64,000 nucleotides of DNA from Bolinopsis microptera (GCF_026151205.1 NC_087073.1:13473837-13537836); one strand, 5' to 3'; positions 23,901-33,908 are shown, counted from the stretch's first letter. Numbers and translations: made by a program. Notes: generated by a model not told the origin, from the sequence alone.

Positions 23901-24318
23901 TATAGGACACCAGAAACTTGACCAAAAATTTTTCATAAAAGAACACACCAAACCGATATTCAAGCATAATAATATTCTAGCTATACAAAATCTCTATACA
24001 TACCACAGTTACCTCGAGCTCTACAAGATAATGAAATTCCGTGCTCCAATATCCCTATATGAGGGTTACACATGTTCGTCGAGGAAACCCTGCCTTCTTA
24101 TCTGTCAGGTAGACCCACCTGACAACCACAACACTAGGTCAACCAAAATTTTTAACATTTTAACCCCAAAGTTCAGAATGACTGACTTTACTACTAGTGT
24201 AATGTGCTTGCGAGGAAAACTTAAAAGTGCGCTATTAGCCAATCAGCATAACCACGCCCTGCTTGATTGGACCGTAAAAGATTTTGACTGCACAAATATT
24301 ATTTTCCAAACATTATAA
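20950..24318 (+). CDS. LINE B ORF2: PHD finger, endonuclease, reverse transcriptase (1122 aa)
   Basis: A single open frame. Residues 1-63 hold a PHD-like finger (CEPC .. CENCNNAIHTKC .. CCEC). The apurinic-type endonuclease follows: NIDGNASNFDS, GLAETN, GVIYRPPNG, GDFN, SCIDNILTN and a degenerate SDH site (ERLGEHAPIF). RT blocks are FIDLSKAFDTIDH, FGVPQGSILGPLLF and FADDTNIF. The C-terminal region matches LINE A (SVWGG, LFGDR). All catalytic RT Asps are present and no internal stop occurs. CR1-like. Its ORF1 is damaged, so cis activity is doubtful. Confidence 0.9.
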   Translation: MIMKMIKDVCEPCSRSINIGQPLLECENCNNAIHTKCFKSAKYSCKNGLWMCCECASSAEERYCPFPSDEESIDSDRFYDNRNQEDALIASYALVLERCRRYSKLEFLNAIKQLNSSKKSMLSTLFYNIDGNASNFDSFLIELKSIGHSFDMIGLAETNTDPAQQGLYQIPSYTGFYQETLAGKKKGTGVALYVSDHLNTVVLENVSHCTTNIESLFVETTDSAGSKIVHGVIYRPPNGCFDSFCETLELLAKQLNGKTVNLLGDFNSNILNISTSSQLFEDTLYRNGFYPTISIATHFRQNCKSSCIDNILTNKIENIVLSGVIEERLGEHAPIFTFTSVETPRSTEPQKHVRYYDYSSSKLKSFVTELEVKVNQLTPSTKFDEFTACFDQTLDKHCKLEVPKVTKRTPKLNPWITDSIIQSVERKHELRKEWSDTVTNKNPGGNILLYQVFSDYRRMLKAIIKAAKRWHYCNEILNNCENSKKTWQIINELRGKKKRQTKPPFIIDNQRIVDRRAIANGFNAWFVSIAPKLNETLNNLSNGLPILPMKTFYDFLNPRNEKNIRLEDCSSNEILKIIREFENGKASDIPISVIKKSSHVIAPVLSNYFNILMTQGIFPDVLKTGKITPVYKKGNPEEIENYRPISTLSVFGKIFEKLIYSRIYGFVSSQGVISKTQFGFRKSHSTSHAVNYSVDLITKSLKLKNHVLGIFIDLSKAFDTIDHSTLLIKLEGCGVRGVANNLIKSYLTNRQQYTEVVGEKSDTLSIQFGVPQGSILGPLLFLLYMNDITNSSKLGSFVTFADDTNIFVVGKTKREAYERGNELLSSLQSYMRANKLQYINMSKCCYIHFKPNMAGSKSEILSHPEPVLTIDNYPIKKVSSAKFLGVIIDENLSWEDHIKALKRTLNHSTSTLCRLRCSLPEFLHQQLYYTLFESHLSYCISVWGGAAKQRISSIFTAQKYCLRVLFGDRLAYLDKFKTCARTRPIGHQKLDQKFFIKEHTKPIFKHNNILAIQNLYTYHSYLELYKIMKFRAPISLYEGYTCSSRKPCLLICQVDPPDNHNTRSTKIFNILTPKFRMTDFTTSVMCLRGKLKSALLANQHNHALLDWTVKDFDCTNIIFQTL

Positions 24319-24450
24319 CTGGCTGTTCACACACATCTCAATTAAATTCCTCTAGGCTACTGTTTTCCAAGTCTTGTCCTGTGAGTAAAGAATGTGTGAG
24401 AAGGTATTAATAAAATAAATGTATATTTTTTGAATTTTCAAATCTAATCT

Positions 24451-25469
24451 GAGAATGAAGTATAAAGAAATTTTTAATTAGCACTGTATAGTTTAAGATA
24501 TTTATAGCTTATTATAACCATTGATACAAAGGCCATAATCTTTCGCAAGCTCTTTAATATCCACCTTGAAGCCACATTTTATATCCTTGAACCACACAAT
24601 ATAAACTAAAGCATGTTTTAGTGTAGACTTTTTGTCACAACAAGACTGCAACCTATAGTAACAACTATAAACAGAACCCCTAATGTCTACTAACAAATTT
24701 CTTCTAGTCCTAAAATGAGCCCTGTCTCTAAAAACCTAACTGAACTAGCGTTTCGGTGTGTGCAAAAGCTTTCAGGCACGCGCATTCCTTGCCCCGTTAG
24801 TTACCTGTCCTTCCAAAACCAAACTAGCAGTCAAGGACAAAAAGTCATACACCAAATGGGCATTATATTTTATGAATTGTTTTACATCTTTTTATTCTGT
24901 AAAATGTGCTAAAATTAAATTTCTTGTTTCATTGAAATTTCTTGTTTCATTGACTAAGCATCTGGATGGATAATTAGCACACAAGGATAAACTGAGCTTT
25001 AAACATGACCACCATCAATAGCATATAACCATAGCTCCAAAATAAATAAATTGCTCTACATAGAAACATCTGGCCTGATCTTATCACATTGTGGTCCCCT
25101 GGGGTTCGGTAAAGCCCTTACAGGCAACTGGGTCCTTTTACCAGCCACAATAAAACTAGTCATGCCAGTACTGTCATAAACTGTAACCAACTATTTAAAA
25201 ATAAGATATCTTTTGCTAGAATTTTAAATTTTAAGCCATAGAGCAATCTTCTCAATTTTTAAATTTAAAAATAACATTTTACCCTAACTATGATGTGGTG
25301 GCATTTCATACTTAACTAAAATTCAACTTTGAAAGTCAATAGATTATTAGTCACAACAAAATTATAGTTTAAGACATCCATTTTGCATTGTGTTTCCATT
25401 ATTAGAATTTATGATATGTATTGATTGAATAATTGGTAATAAATTTAACTTTTGTTTTATTAACTTTTG
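24451..25469 (+). other. Probable LINE 3' UTR ending in a 15-nt duplicated tail
   Basis: AT-rich, no credible ORF. It ends TTAACTTTTGTTTTA twice in tandem (about 25,447-25,476 region) immediately before LINE D resumes at YHTLFES (minus strand). CR1-like LINEs end in short tandem repeats rather than poly-A, so this is probably the 3' end of LINE A (or B). Confidence 0.5.
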
Positions 25470-26640
25470 TTTTATTGTGATTCAAATAGTGTGTGGTATA
25501 TCTGCTTGTGCAGTTTTATAGGTAGACAGATTTTTATGCGGTAAATACGTCCACAAGCACTTCTTAGTTTCTTATTTAGTGATTCGATGTGAGGTTTCCA
25601 GTTCAGTTTATCATCAATCAGCACACCTAGAAACTTAGTTGTTTTAACACGTATTATTATGGAGCCGTCTATGGAGAGATTTAAATCATCGGGTGTACTG
25701 CATGTAGACGATTCATTTACACGTTTGTTTGGGGAGAAATACATATAACAGCTCTTCTTAGCGTTAATATGTAGTAGATTACATTTCATGTATCTAGAAA
25801 TAGACGAAAGAATATCGTTAGCTACATTATAAACGTCTTTTTTCGAGTCTGCAGAAACGAATAGGTTAGTGTCGTCAGCAAATAAGATAAACTTGCCTTT
25901 ATTAGATACGTTGCATAGGTCATTTATATACAGGAGGAATAGTAAGGGACCAAGAACAGAGCCTTGGGGAACTCCCCACTCAACAGGAAGTTTATCGGAG
26001 TTTTCATTTAAGACGTGAACATATTGGCTCCGGTTTGACAGGTAACTTTTTATCAAATTCAGTGCGTTGCCCCTAATTCCGTAATTATTTAATTTGAATA
26101 AAAGCTTCTCGTGAGATATCGTGTCGAAAGCCTTACTTAAATCAATGAAAATGCCAAGAACGTGTTTCCTGTCTTTTAAGTGTGATTCGATATGGCTAAC
26201 AGATAAGTTCAGTGCGTGGCTTGTTGAGTGACCCTTTCTAAATCCAAATTGGTTCTCATAAATGATTCTTTTAGCAATTAGGAAGCTGTACATACGTTTA
26301 TAAATAAGTTTCTCTAAAATTTTTCCAAATACTGGTAAGGTTGATATTGGCCTATAGTTTTCAAATAGTTCCTGATTATCTTTTTTATAGATGGGACTTA
26401 TCTTTCCTAATTTAAGTTCATCTGGGAATATCCCCTGTTGCATGCAATGGTTAAAGTGCTTGGCTAAAAAGGGAGATATTATTCTAGCAGACTTTTTTAT
26501 AACGTGAATTGGAATGTCACTAGATTTACCATTTGTGAACTCATTAATAATATCTATAATTTCATACTGTGTACAATCACTTAGATATATACTTGACTCA
26601 CAGGTTTTGTAACTTGGCAACAATGTTCTTAAAGGTATTT
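25470..26640 (-). mobile_element. LINE D, RT-bearing 5' piece of ORF2
   Basis: A minus-strand open frame (25,472-26,623) encodes FTNGKSSDIPIHVIKKSA, YRPISTLPVFGKILEKL, FGFRKGHSTSHALNLS, FIDLSKAFDTISH, WGVPQGSVLGPLLF and FADDTNLF, ending at YHTLFESQ where unrelated sequence begins. Closely related to LINEs A and B. The missing C-terminus is at 12,164-12,816. The endonuclease is absent, so the copy was 5'-truncated. Confidence 0.85.
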
Positions 26641-26884
26641 TGAGTTTTTGTTATGTAACGATTTATGATATCTTGCTCCAAAGCTGAGATATGAGGTTAA
26701 CCATGAGTGCGGGTTACAAAATTTAAAATGGTTAACCTCATAAAAAGAGTTAGGAGCAAAATTACAACAATCGTTGCATAACAAACTTTTAAATTTATGT
26801 CAGGAACATAAGTTCCAAATTTGAGGTGAAATGGATAAAAACTCTAGGAGAAGATAGATTTTGAAGTAAAAAATTCGAGGTTTT
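26641..26884. repeat. Hairpin-bearing repeat with GGTTAACCTCAT motifs
   Basis: An imperfect inverted repeat pairs TTTTTGTTATGTAACGATTT with a later ATCGTTGCATAACAAA. GAGGTTAACC/GGTTAACCTC occurs twice here and again near 28,410-28,440, on the far side of LINE E. AGAAGATAGATTTT near 26,850 is shared (inverted) with 11,195 and with the palindrome at 54.9 kb. Possibly one MITE split by LINE E. Confidence 0.45.
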
Positions 26885-28230
26885 CAGGAGAGCTGCTGGC
26901 TGAAGGTGGCTGTGCTGATATATTATACTTTGATTTCTCTAAGGCCTTTGATAGCGTACCACACCACCGTTTATTAGTTAAATTAAGAAATGTTGGTGTT
27001 CCTGAGGAGATAATTGGTATTTTAGAAAACTTTTTAGTAGGGAGGTCTATGAAAGTTAAAGTAGGAGATGAATTTTCTGAGATTAAGTATATACTTTCAG
27101 GAGTGCCCCAAGGCAGTGTTTTGGGACCATTGCTCTTTCTTTTATTTGTAAATGATCTTCCAGAAGGAATCAAAGCTATCATCAAACTTTTTGCTGATGA
27201 TGTTAAAATGATTGTTAATCCTTTTATTAATCTAACAGCTGATTTGAAGTTGCTAGAACTTTGGGAGTCTCGTTGGTGTTTAAATTTTAATGTAGATAAG
27301 TGTATGGTCATGCAAATTGGTTCTTGTAATCCTAAGAATCAGTACTTGTTTGGTGGTGTGCCTTTGAGATGTGTTGAAAGCGAGAAGGACCTTGGAGTTG
27401 TCTTTAACACCAGCTTCAACTTTGAGGGTCATGTGAGAAAGTGCATTGCTAAAGCTAATAGTACCATTGCCTGGCTTACAAGAAATATTATATCGAGGGA
27501 GAAAAGCGTTATGCTGGGCTTGTATAAGTCTTTAGTAAAGCCTCATATAGAGTATTGTTCACAGGCATGGGCTCCAATGGCTAGGCATGGAAACTGGTCA
27601 CTGATTCTTGAATTGGAAGGTGTTCAAAGATCGTTCACCCGTATGATTGATGGATTGGGACTCATGACGTACAGAGAGAGACTGGATAAGCTGAACCTCA
27701 CAACCCTGCTTGAACGCAGGGTTCGTGGAGATCTCATTGAGATGTTCAAGATCCAGGAAGGCTTTGTGGGTTATGGTTCCGATTTATTTGGTCGTTCTGG
27801 TAGGACCGTTGCTGCTAGATCAAAGACTCATAGATTCACCACAAATGAGACTGATTTCTTTGCCCAAAGGGTCTTGCGCTATTGGAACAGTCTACCACCA
27901 CTTGTGAAAGCTAGTGAGTCAGTTACTGGTTTCAAGAGGGGATTAGATGCCTTTCGGCTTCATGGATATCGAGCTAATAAGCTTGGTCATCACTGGGAAC
28001 TTTCATATGACATCTTTGATAGGATAGATGTGTCTGTGTCTAATAGGAATAGTTATGTAAGTTATATGAAAGAGAATCCATTGGTAGCTAAGAGGAAGAA
28101 GGTTAATATCAAAGGTATTTAATTAAATTTTTTAAAAAGTTTGTAATTATATGGTTTCAAATGTAAAGTGTTCATTTTCTATGAATTTCTTTTTGAGATG
28201 CCCAGAGAGGCATTATTTATAATGTTAATG
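26885..28230 (+). mobile_element. LINE E, 5'-truncated CR1/L2-like element
   Basis: The open frame begins at the truncation (ADIIYFDFSKAFDSVPHHRL) and runs to the stop at 28,120-28,122. RT blocks are GVPQGSVLGPLLFLLFVND and LFADDVKM. The C-terminus has KDLGVVFNTSFNFEGHV, LLERRVRGDLIEMFKI and QRVLRYWNSLPPLVKAS, typical of CR1/L2-type proteins. The 3' UTR contains GCCCAGAGAGGCATTATTT, also found in the minus-strand relic near 6.39 kb. Endonuclease and early RT are missing. The surviving frame is undamaged. Confidence 0.85.
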
Positions 28231-29428
28231 TTAGGCAAAAAACTGTTTTTTATGTTATGTGATTTTTTGAGTATTTTGCCTTTATTTGTATATTTTTCAA
28301 AGTTTAACTGCTGATATAACACAAAAACAATAAAAACAAAGCTTATCGTAGTTTTCAGTTGTAATGGCATCAATATTTCTGCCCTCCATTATCGATTTAT
28401 CAAAAAAATGAGGTTAAATGAGAATTGGTTAACCTCATTTATAAAAAAAAGTAAAATAGCTACAGACAAATGAGAGGTGGCAAAGTATCCACCACAAAAA
28501 TATATATTGATTCAAGGCATAATGTTTTTTTGCATTTTTTGAAGCCTCGACCCCCCCCCCCCCTGTGGCCTTAACTTGATACCTGCCACCATGGACTATG
28601 AATGTTTCTAGACACTATCCTTTTGATATTGGTATCTCAGATCACGTGTGCATCGTTCCTTTTTTATGACACAGTAATTTATTGACACTCACAGCTATAA
28701 TTTTAATCATTGAATCAGTATTTTTATCTGTGCTCTGCGTAATGCATCACATGAATCAGTTTTTAATCTATTAACTTATTACACATTTGTGCTCTGCTTT
28801 AGCATCACTTGACTATTTAAAAAAATTGTTTGTTCAGGCCATGACCTTATAGTCAGCCAATTTGCCATTGCTGAAATTGAATGTAATTTAAAGATAATTT
28901 TCAGATTTTTATATTATATTTGTATTCGTACAAAAAAAAAATTATTGTATATATAATACTGTTTGAAAAATTAAAAGTTGCAGTGTAAGGTTGTCAGCCA
29001 GTTTCACGAGAATTGTATTTTAATTTGGCTTAGAATCTTGCAAATTTACAGCACCACATTTGTAATGGTCTGATTTCCTAGTTCTCGCCAAAATAGAACC
29101 ATTCAAGTCAATCATTTGATCTTTGTATCCACGTAATTATATATATACACATAATTTCACAATGACCCTATGTATATTTAAACCTTCAAAAACACAGTAT
29201 ATTCCCCATTTAAAATATTGGCATCTGCATTTGAAAATCACCCTTGGCCTTGTGGCCCCAAGTTCAAATCTAGACTCTCTATATTTAACAAGAATTTCGC
29301 CGCGGTAACATCACTTAATGCGAGAAGCTCAAAAAGTGCGCAGCGCATTGGAATTAGCGTGCCAGGAAATTGAGCGAATACAATTTTAAATTGGTTCAGC
29401 TATCGGCTAAACATGTATAATTATTTGT
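28231..29428. other. Non-coding spacer with repeat fragments
   Basis: Contains GGTTAACCTCAT (near 28,430), the G/C-rich TTAA terminus at about 28,548-28,575, and a ~150-bp repeat at about 29,150-29,300 whose inverted diverged copy is at 34,310-34,435. No gene seen. Confidence 0.45.
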
Positions 29429-29644
29429 ATACAAAATGAAACGACCGGTTGAGTCAGACAAATGTTTCAATCATGATACAAAACCATGATATCATCAGTG
29501 ACAACTGAGGTATAGGAACTAAAATCAAAATTACAATTGTAATTTTGATTTTAGTTCCTATACCTCAGTTGTCACTGATGATATCATGGTTTTGTATCAT
29601 GATTGAAACATTTGTCTGACTCAACCGGTCGTTTCATTTTGTAT
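29429..29644. repeat. Perfect 216-bp palindrome (108-bp arms, no spacer)
   Basis: Reading outward from the centre between 29,536 and 29,537 (ACAA|TTGT), every base pairs to the ends ATACAAAATG / CATTTTGTAT; I found no mismatch. A diverged single arm lies at 4896-5001. A spacerless perfect palindrome is unstable in most genomes, so this is either a very young foldback MITE or an assembly artefact. Confidence 0.9.
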
Positions 29645-29714
29645 CTAGCTCTCGGCTTGCCGATTGAGCACTGTAAGCAGACGACGCCACCCACAATTAA
29701 TTATTTGTATAGGA

Positions 29715-30240
29715 AGCTTAACGGGTGATACTCGTAAAATATCTGTTCCATATATTGGACTGTCGACGAGTCCAACTCGGCGCGCGTCCTGGTAGGTTGT
29801 AAACCTACAAATAGGAAGCGTATGTTATGCTTCGCGCGACGCTAGCCATGTGTTAATTAGTTACAGTGAAATTCCTCCTTCGCAAAGTTATTTTCCGCAA
29901 TTTTCTGGATCCATTTATTGTTGATGCGCGGCGCTACATTGGTCAAACAAATCGTCAATTTTTACCATGCACGAATCCCACTCATTTATAAATAACATAG
30001 CATGTAAATATGTTCCACTTTTTTTCGGCCAGTCACACCTTTCACTCAAAATAATTAAAGGTATACATTATACAAATACATCGTAGGGAAAATTGATCGT
30101 GCGTGGTTTAACCACGGCGAAATTTTTGTTATTGTACGGCTTTAGCTTTGCTACATGTTCAATATCAAATATTGTAGGTTTATAACCTACCAGGACGCGC
30201 GCCGAGTTTATGAGTATTACCTTGCTCTAACCAGAGCCGC
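29715..30240. repeat. Diverged inner-arm modules of the foldback family, inverted pair
   Basis: AACGGGTGATACTCGTAAAA .. CGACGAGTCCAACTCGGCGC .. CGTCCTGGTAGGTTGTAAAC at 29,720-29,815 faces GGTTTATAACCTACCAGGAC .. GCGCGCCGAGTTTATGAG at 30,177-30,222. Both match the inner ends of the 8507-10865 element. Probably remains of a second copy. Confidence 0.55.
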
Positions 30241-30647
30241 GACACATGGCTATGTGAAATTATTACCTGTTAAGTTCTTGACATACGTTGTATGACCCGC
30301 CGCGCACAAGTGCGCGGCTCCCCTGTATCGCCAGGACGATTAAGTGAAACGACCGTGGGGTTCGTAACGTGATACAATTAAGTTTAATATTGCTTCATTT
30401 TCCGATGAGATTATAAGTCGAGAAGTGCTTGCAGTTTGATAAAATTTTATTGCTTTTTCATTATTTATTTGCGCGCAGTACTTTTTGTTTTATTTCTGGT
30501 ATGACTGGCCGGCACATGCAACATGGCTTAATAAATGTTACTCGTTTAAATTTCTTCGAAGTAGCGCGCGCCAAGTTAGTTTGTTAACATGGCCTAACAT
30601 GGACAACACATGGCAGGCAAATAAATTTTTATAATGTGCCATAATTG
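30241..30647. other. Spacer upstream of LINE F
   Basis: No ORF. GC content is locally higher (CCGCCGCGCACAAGTGCGCGG near 30,299). It may include the 5' UTR of LINE F. Confidence 0.35.
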
Positions 30648-30716
30648 TTGATTTGTGTGTAATGTTTCAGTATCAAACTCTAAAAGTTTGCTACTGAAAC
30701 ATTACACACAAATCAA
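30648..30716. repeat. 69-nt hairpin just upstream of LINE F
   Basis: Perfect 25-bp arms (30,648-30,672 and 30,692-30,716, TTGATTTGTGTGTAATGTTT .. complement) around a 19-nt loop that itself pairs (CAAACT .. AAGTTTG). It ends 43 nt before the LINE F start, so it would lie in the 5' leader of the element RNA. Confidence 0.85.
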
Positions 30717-30758
30717 GGACGGTGTGCTTCTACCTCTGCAAGGTCGGGTGAGACCAGG

Positions 30759-33700
30759 ATGACGGCAACTGGGCAAAGCCTCAGGGACCCCAGTGGCCTG
30801 ATGAGAAGAGTGGTTGCTCGTCATAACAACAGAGTAATTAGTCAACAGATCGCTCATGTTGACACTGACTTCAGCAAGTCCAATCCTATCAACTACAGCA
30901 AACACTCAATGTACTTTGGAACCTGGAATGTTTTATCTTTAGTCAGCTCATCTTCACAGCTTTATCAACTCAGTCAGAACATTGATCACTACAGTCTTGA
31001 TATTTTGGGTATTACTGAAACTCATATGCCAGGATCTGGAAGTACACTTTTGGACAATGGTAGTCTACTTATTCATTCTGGTAGGGGAGATGGTATCAAA
31101 AGGCAAGGGGTTGGCCTATGTCTTTCCAAAAAGGTCAGGAACTCCCTGATCTCTTATGTACCTACATCAGAGCGGGTCTTAACAGCTAGGTTACACGGCA
31201 AACACCTCAACATATCTGTTGTTGTAGCCTACGCTCCGACTGACGGTGCTGATGACGGAGAGAAAGATCGTTTTTACAACGTTTTATCAGACACGTTTGG
31301 TGAACTGCCCCGACATGATCTGAAACTGCTACTGGGTGACTTCAATGGAAAAGTTACTTCAAACAGATATGGATTCGAGGGAGTTATTGGTGGAGAATCT
31401 CTCCATAGTTCATCAAGCGACAATGGGACCAGGCTCATGGATTTCTGTGCAGCCAATCAACTTGTTATTGGTGGAACTCTGTTCCAGCATAGAGACATCC
31501 ACAAGGGTACATGGCGGTCTCCTAACGGGTTAACTGTGAATCAAATAGATCATATTTGTATTAGTGGACGATTCCAACACTCGCTACTCGATGTTAAGGT
31601 ATGTCGTGGGGCTGACATTGGTTCAGATCACTATCTTGTTCGTGGACGGCTGCAAATCAAACTGCAGTCGGTAGCTAAGATCACTGCTAAAAGGCACGAT
31701 GTGCCTGCTATCGAACATTTGCGAAACTCGTCTAAGGTTCAAGAGTACAATGTGGCTCTTCAGAACCGTTTTGATTGTCTGGCTAATGAGGTCAACCTTG
31801 AGGACATGTGGGATAATTTCAAGCAGACAGTCACTGATGTCTCGATGGAAGTGCTTGGAAAGCGTCCCCGGAAGGTTAAAGAACAACACCTTTCGCAAAC
31901 CTCTAAGAACTTGATAGAGCAACGGGGAATGTTCAAACGGAGGGATCCCACTTCAAACGTCAATAGATCAGCCTACTATAAACTTAATAAATTAGTTAAG
32001 AAAAGTTGTAAAATTGACGACAACAACTGGGCTACTAAAATAGCGACTGATCTAGAGGAGGCTTCTAAGAAAGGCCAGCAAAGGGAAGTTTGGGATAAGA
32101 TAAAGAAGATTTCTGGGAAAAAGAAGAAGAAAGTGGGTATGTCAGTTAGGGATAAGGATGGTCATTTTATTACAGACCCGGACAGTCAGAAGGAAAGGTG
32201 GAAGGAGCACTTTACTGAGCTCTTAAATCCTCCACTATCGGATGCCAATCTTGATGACCTCGATGGTGTGCCCTCACAACCGAGTTCTGACTACCTTTCT
32301 TGTTCTGATGGACCTCTTTCTAGAGATGAGATTAGTTATGCTCTAAAGAAACTGAAGAACTGCAAAAGTGCAGGGGTTGATGAGATAACTAATGAACAAC
32401 TTAAGTATGGTGGAAGTGCTCTTGTTGACCAACTAGAGCTACTGTTTAAAAAGGTATGGGAGGAAGAGGTGATCCCTGAGGATTGGCTTAAAGGTGTTAT
32501 AGTGGTTATCGGAAAGAAGGGAGACACCTCATACTGCTGCAATAATAGGGGTATAACTCTTAGGGCAACGTCTTCTAAGGTTCTTCAAATGGTTCTTCTT
32601 AAGAGGCTGGATGTTGGAATGGAGTGTCTTCTTAGGGAAAATCAGTGTGGGTTCAGACGGAACCGCTCATGTATTGATCAGATTTATTCCATCCGCACCA
32701 TTATTCACAACTGCATTGAGTTTAACATTCCACTTTATGTTAATTTCATTGATTTTAAGGCAGAGTTTGATTCCATCAGAAGAGAGTTTATTTGGTCAAG
32801 CATGAGACACTATGGACTTCCTGAGAAATATGTTAGAATCTTTCAGGCATTCTTCAACGGAACCACGAGTGCTGTCAGGGTTAATGGTGAAATGTCTGAT
32901 TGGTTCTCTGTTAATTCGGGCACTGGACAGGGTGATATCCAGGGCCCCCCTGTATTTAATTTTTGTCTGAACTTTGGAATCTTTTTGGCCGAGGTTCACA
33001 AGGCAATCAGTCATGGTGCTGTACTGCAAAAGGAACTAAAGGGTGCAGATGAAAAAGTTATCATGGACAGTGACTACGCTGATGATCTGGCAGTGATGGA
33101 CAATACTGAAGAAGGGCTGCAAGAGTCCACTGATCTTATAGCTTATTACACCTCTTATGCTGGGTTGAAGATCAACGCTAAAAAGACACAATGCATGGCG
33201 ATCAGCAAGTGTGCGTCCCAGCGACCTTACACCGAAAGAGACAGTATAAAGCTAACAGTGGAGGGAGAACCTGTTGAACAGGTCAGCAACTTTGTTTATC
33301 TTGGTGCCAACATCAGTGGGGATGGTACCATTGACCGAGATCTTGACATCAGGATCCAGCGTGCTAATGGTGCGTTCCATCAGCTTTGGAAGATATGGAA
33401 CAGTCGAACTATAAGAACGCCCACCAAGATCCGTATCTACAAGGCTGCTGTTATTACTATTCTGTTATATGGAGCCGAAGTGTGGAACACAACAAAGAAG
33501 CAGATGAAACGGTTTGAGGTCTTCCATCTGACCTCCCTGAGAAGAATCTTGAAGATAAAGTGGTTCTTCCATGTCTCCAATGAAGAAGTTCTCAGGCGTG
33601 CTGGAATTAAGTCTATCGAAACTTTCATCGGTGCGGCTAGACTAAGGCGGTACGGACATGTTGTCAGAATGCCAGAGACGCGGTTTCCCAATTTCTTACT

Positions 33701-33908
33701 GGATTGGAAACCAAACTATGGAAAGAGACTGAGAGGACGACCCCGCAAAGGCTGGATGGCCTGTGTACTCGAGGATGCGGCTGAATTTACAGGTGTCGAT
33801 AACATCAGCAGAGATGCAGTAAAACAGTTGGCTCTAAAGCGAGTGGAATGGAGGAACATGTTACGCCGTAGAAGAGATGTGTGTGATGCAGGCCACTCCA
33901 ACGACTAG
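30759..33908 (+). CDS. LINE F: RTE-like endonuclease-reverse transcriptase (1049 aa)
   Basis: One uninterrupted frame. The endonuclease occupies about residues 45-300: GTWNVLSL, ITETHMP, AYAPTDG, LLGDFNGKV, QIDHICIS and IGSDHYLV retain the Asn, Glu, Asp and His catalytic positions. The RT follows: FRRNRSCIDQI, FIDFKAEFDSI (usually FIDFKKAFDS), GTGQGDIQGPPVFN and DSDYADDLAV. The C-terminal tail has RRYGHVVRMPETRFP, GRPRKGWM and RVEWRNM. The single ORF with N-terminal endonuclease and this tail fits the RTE group. The start context is AGGATGACG. This is the best candidate here for a recently active LINE. A shattered relative lies at 1.78-4.85 kb. Confidence 0.9.
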   Translation: MTATGQSLRDPSGLMRRVVARHNNRVISQQIAHVDTDFSKSNPINYSKHSMYFGTWNVLSLVSSSSQLYQLSQNIDHYSLDILGITETHMPGSGSTLLDNGSLLIHSGRGDGIKRQGVGLCLSKKVRNSLISYVPTSERVLTARLHGKHLNISVVVAYAPTDGADDGEKDRFYNVLSDTFGELPRHDLKLLLGDFNGKVTSNRYGFEGVIGGESLHSSSSDNGTRLMDFCAANQLVIGGTLFQHRDIHKGTWRSPNGLTVNQIDHICISGRFQHSLLDVKVCRGADIGSDHYLVRGRLQIKLQSVAKITAKRHDVPAIEHLRNSSKVQEYNVALQNRFDCLANEVNLEDMWDNFKQTVTDVSMEVLGKRPRKVKEQHLSQTSKNLIEQRGMFKRRDPTSNVNRSAYYKLNKLVKKSCKIDDNNWATKIATDLEEASKKGQQREVWDKIKKISGKKKKKVGMSVRDKDGHFITDPDSQKERWKEHFTELLNPPLSDANLDDLDGVPSQPSSDYLSCSDGPLSRDEISYALKKLKNCKSAGVDEITNEQLKYGGSALVDQLELLFKKVWEEEVIPEDWLKGVIVVIGKKGDTSYCCNNRGITLRATSSKVLQMVLLKRLDVGMECLLRENQCGFRRNRSCIDQIYSIRTIIHNCIEFNIPLYVNFIDFKAEFDSIRREFIWSSMRHYGLPEKYVRIFQAFFNGTTSAVRVNGEMSDWFSVNSGTGQGDIQGPPVFNFCLNFGIFLAEVHKAISHGAVLQKELKGADEKVIMDSDYADDLAVMDNTEEGLQESTDLIAYYTSYAGLKINAKKTQCMAISKCASQRPYTERDSIKLTVEGEPVEQVSNFVYLGANISGDGTIDRDLDIRIQRANGAFHQLWKIWNSRTIRTPTKIRIYKAAVITILLYGAEVWNTTKKQMKRFEVFHLTSLRRILKIKWFFHVSNEEVLRRAGIKSIETFIGAARLRRYGHVVRMPETRFPNFLLDWKPNYGKRLRGRPRKGWMACVLEDAAEFTGVDNISRDAVKQLALKRVEWRNMLRRRRDVCDAGHSND

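Larger units (their letters stand above)
19960..24450 (+). mobile_element. LINE B, near full coding length
   Basis: Same family as LINE A. The 5' part is degenerate, then ORF1 (20,186-20,944, opening upstream) and ORF2 (20,950-24,318) follow, spaced 5 nt apart rather than overlapped as in A. Exact ends were not defined. It lies downstream of LINE A and upstream of the tail at about 25,440-25,469 that abuts LINE D, so it may have inserted into the 3' UTR of A. Confidence 0.7.
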
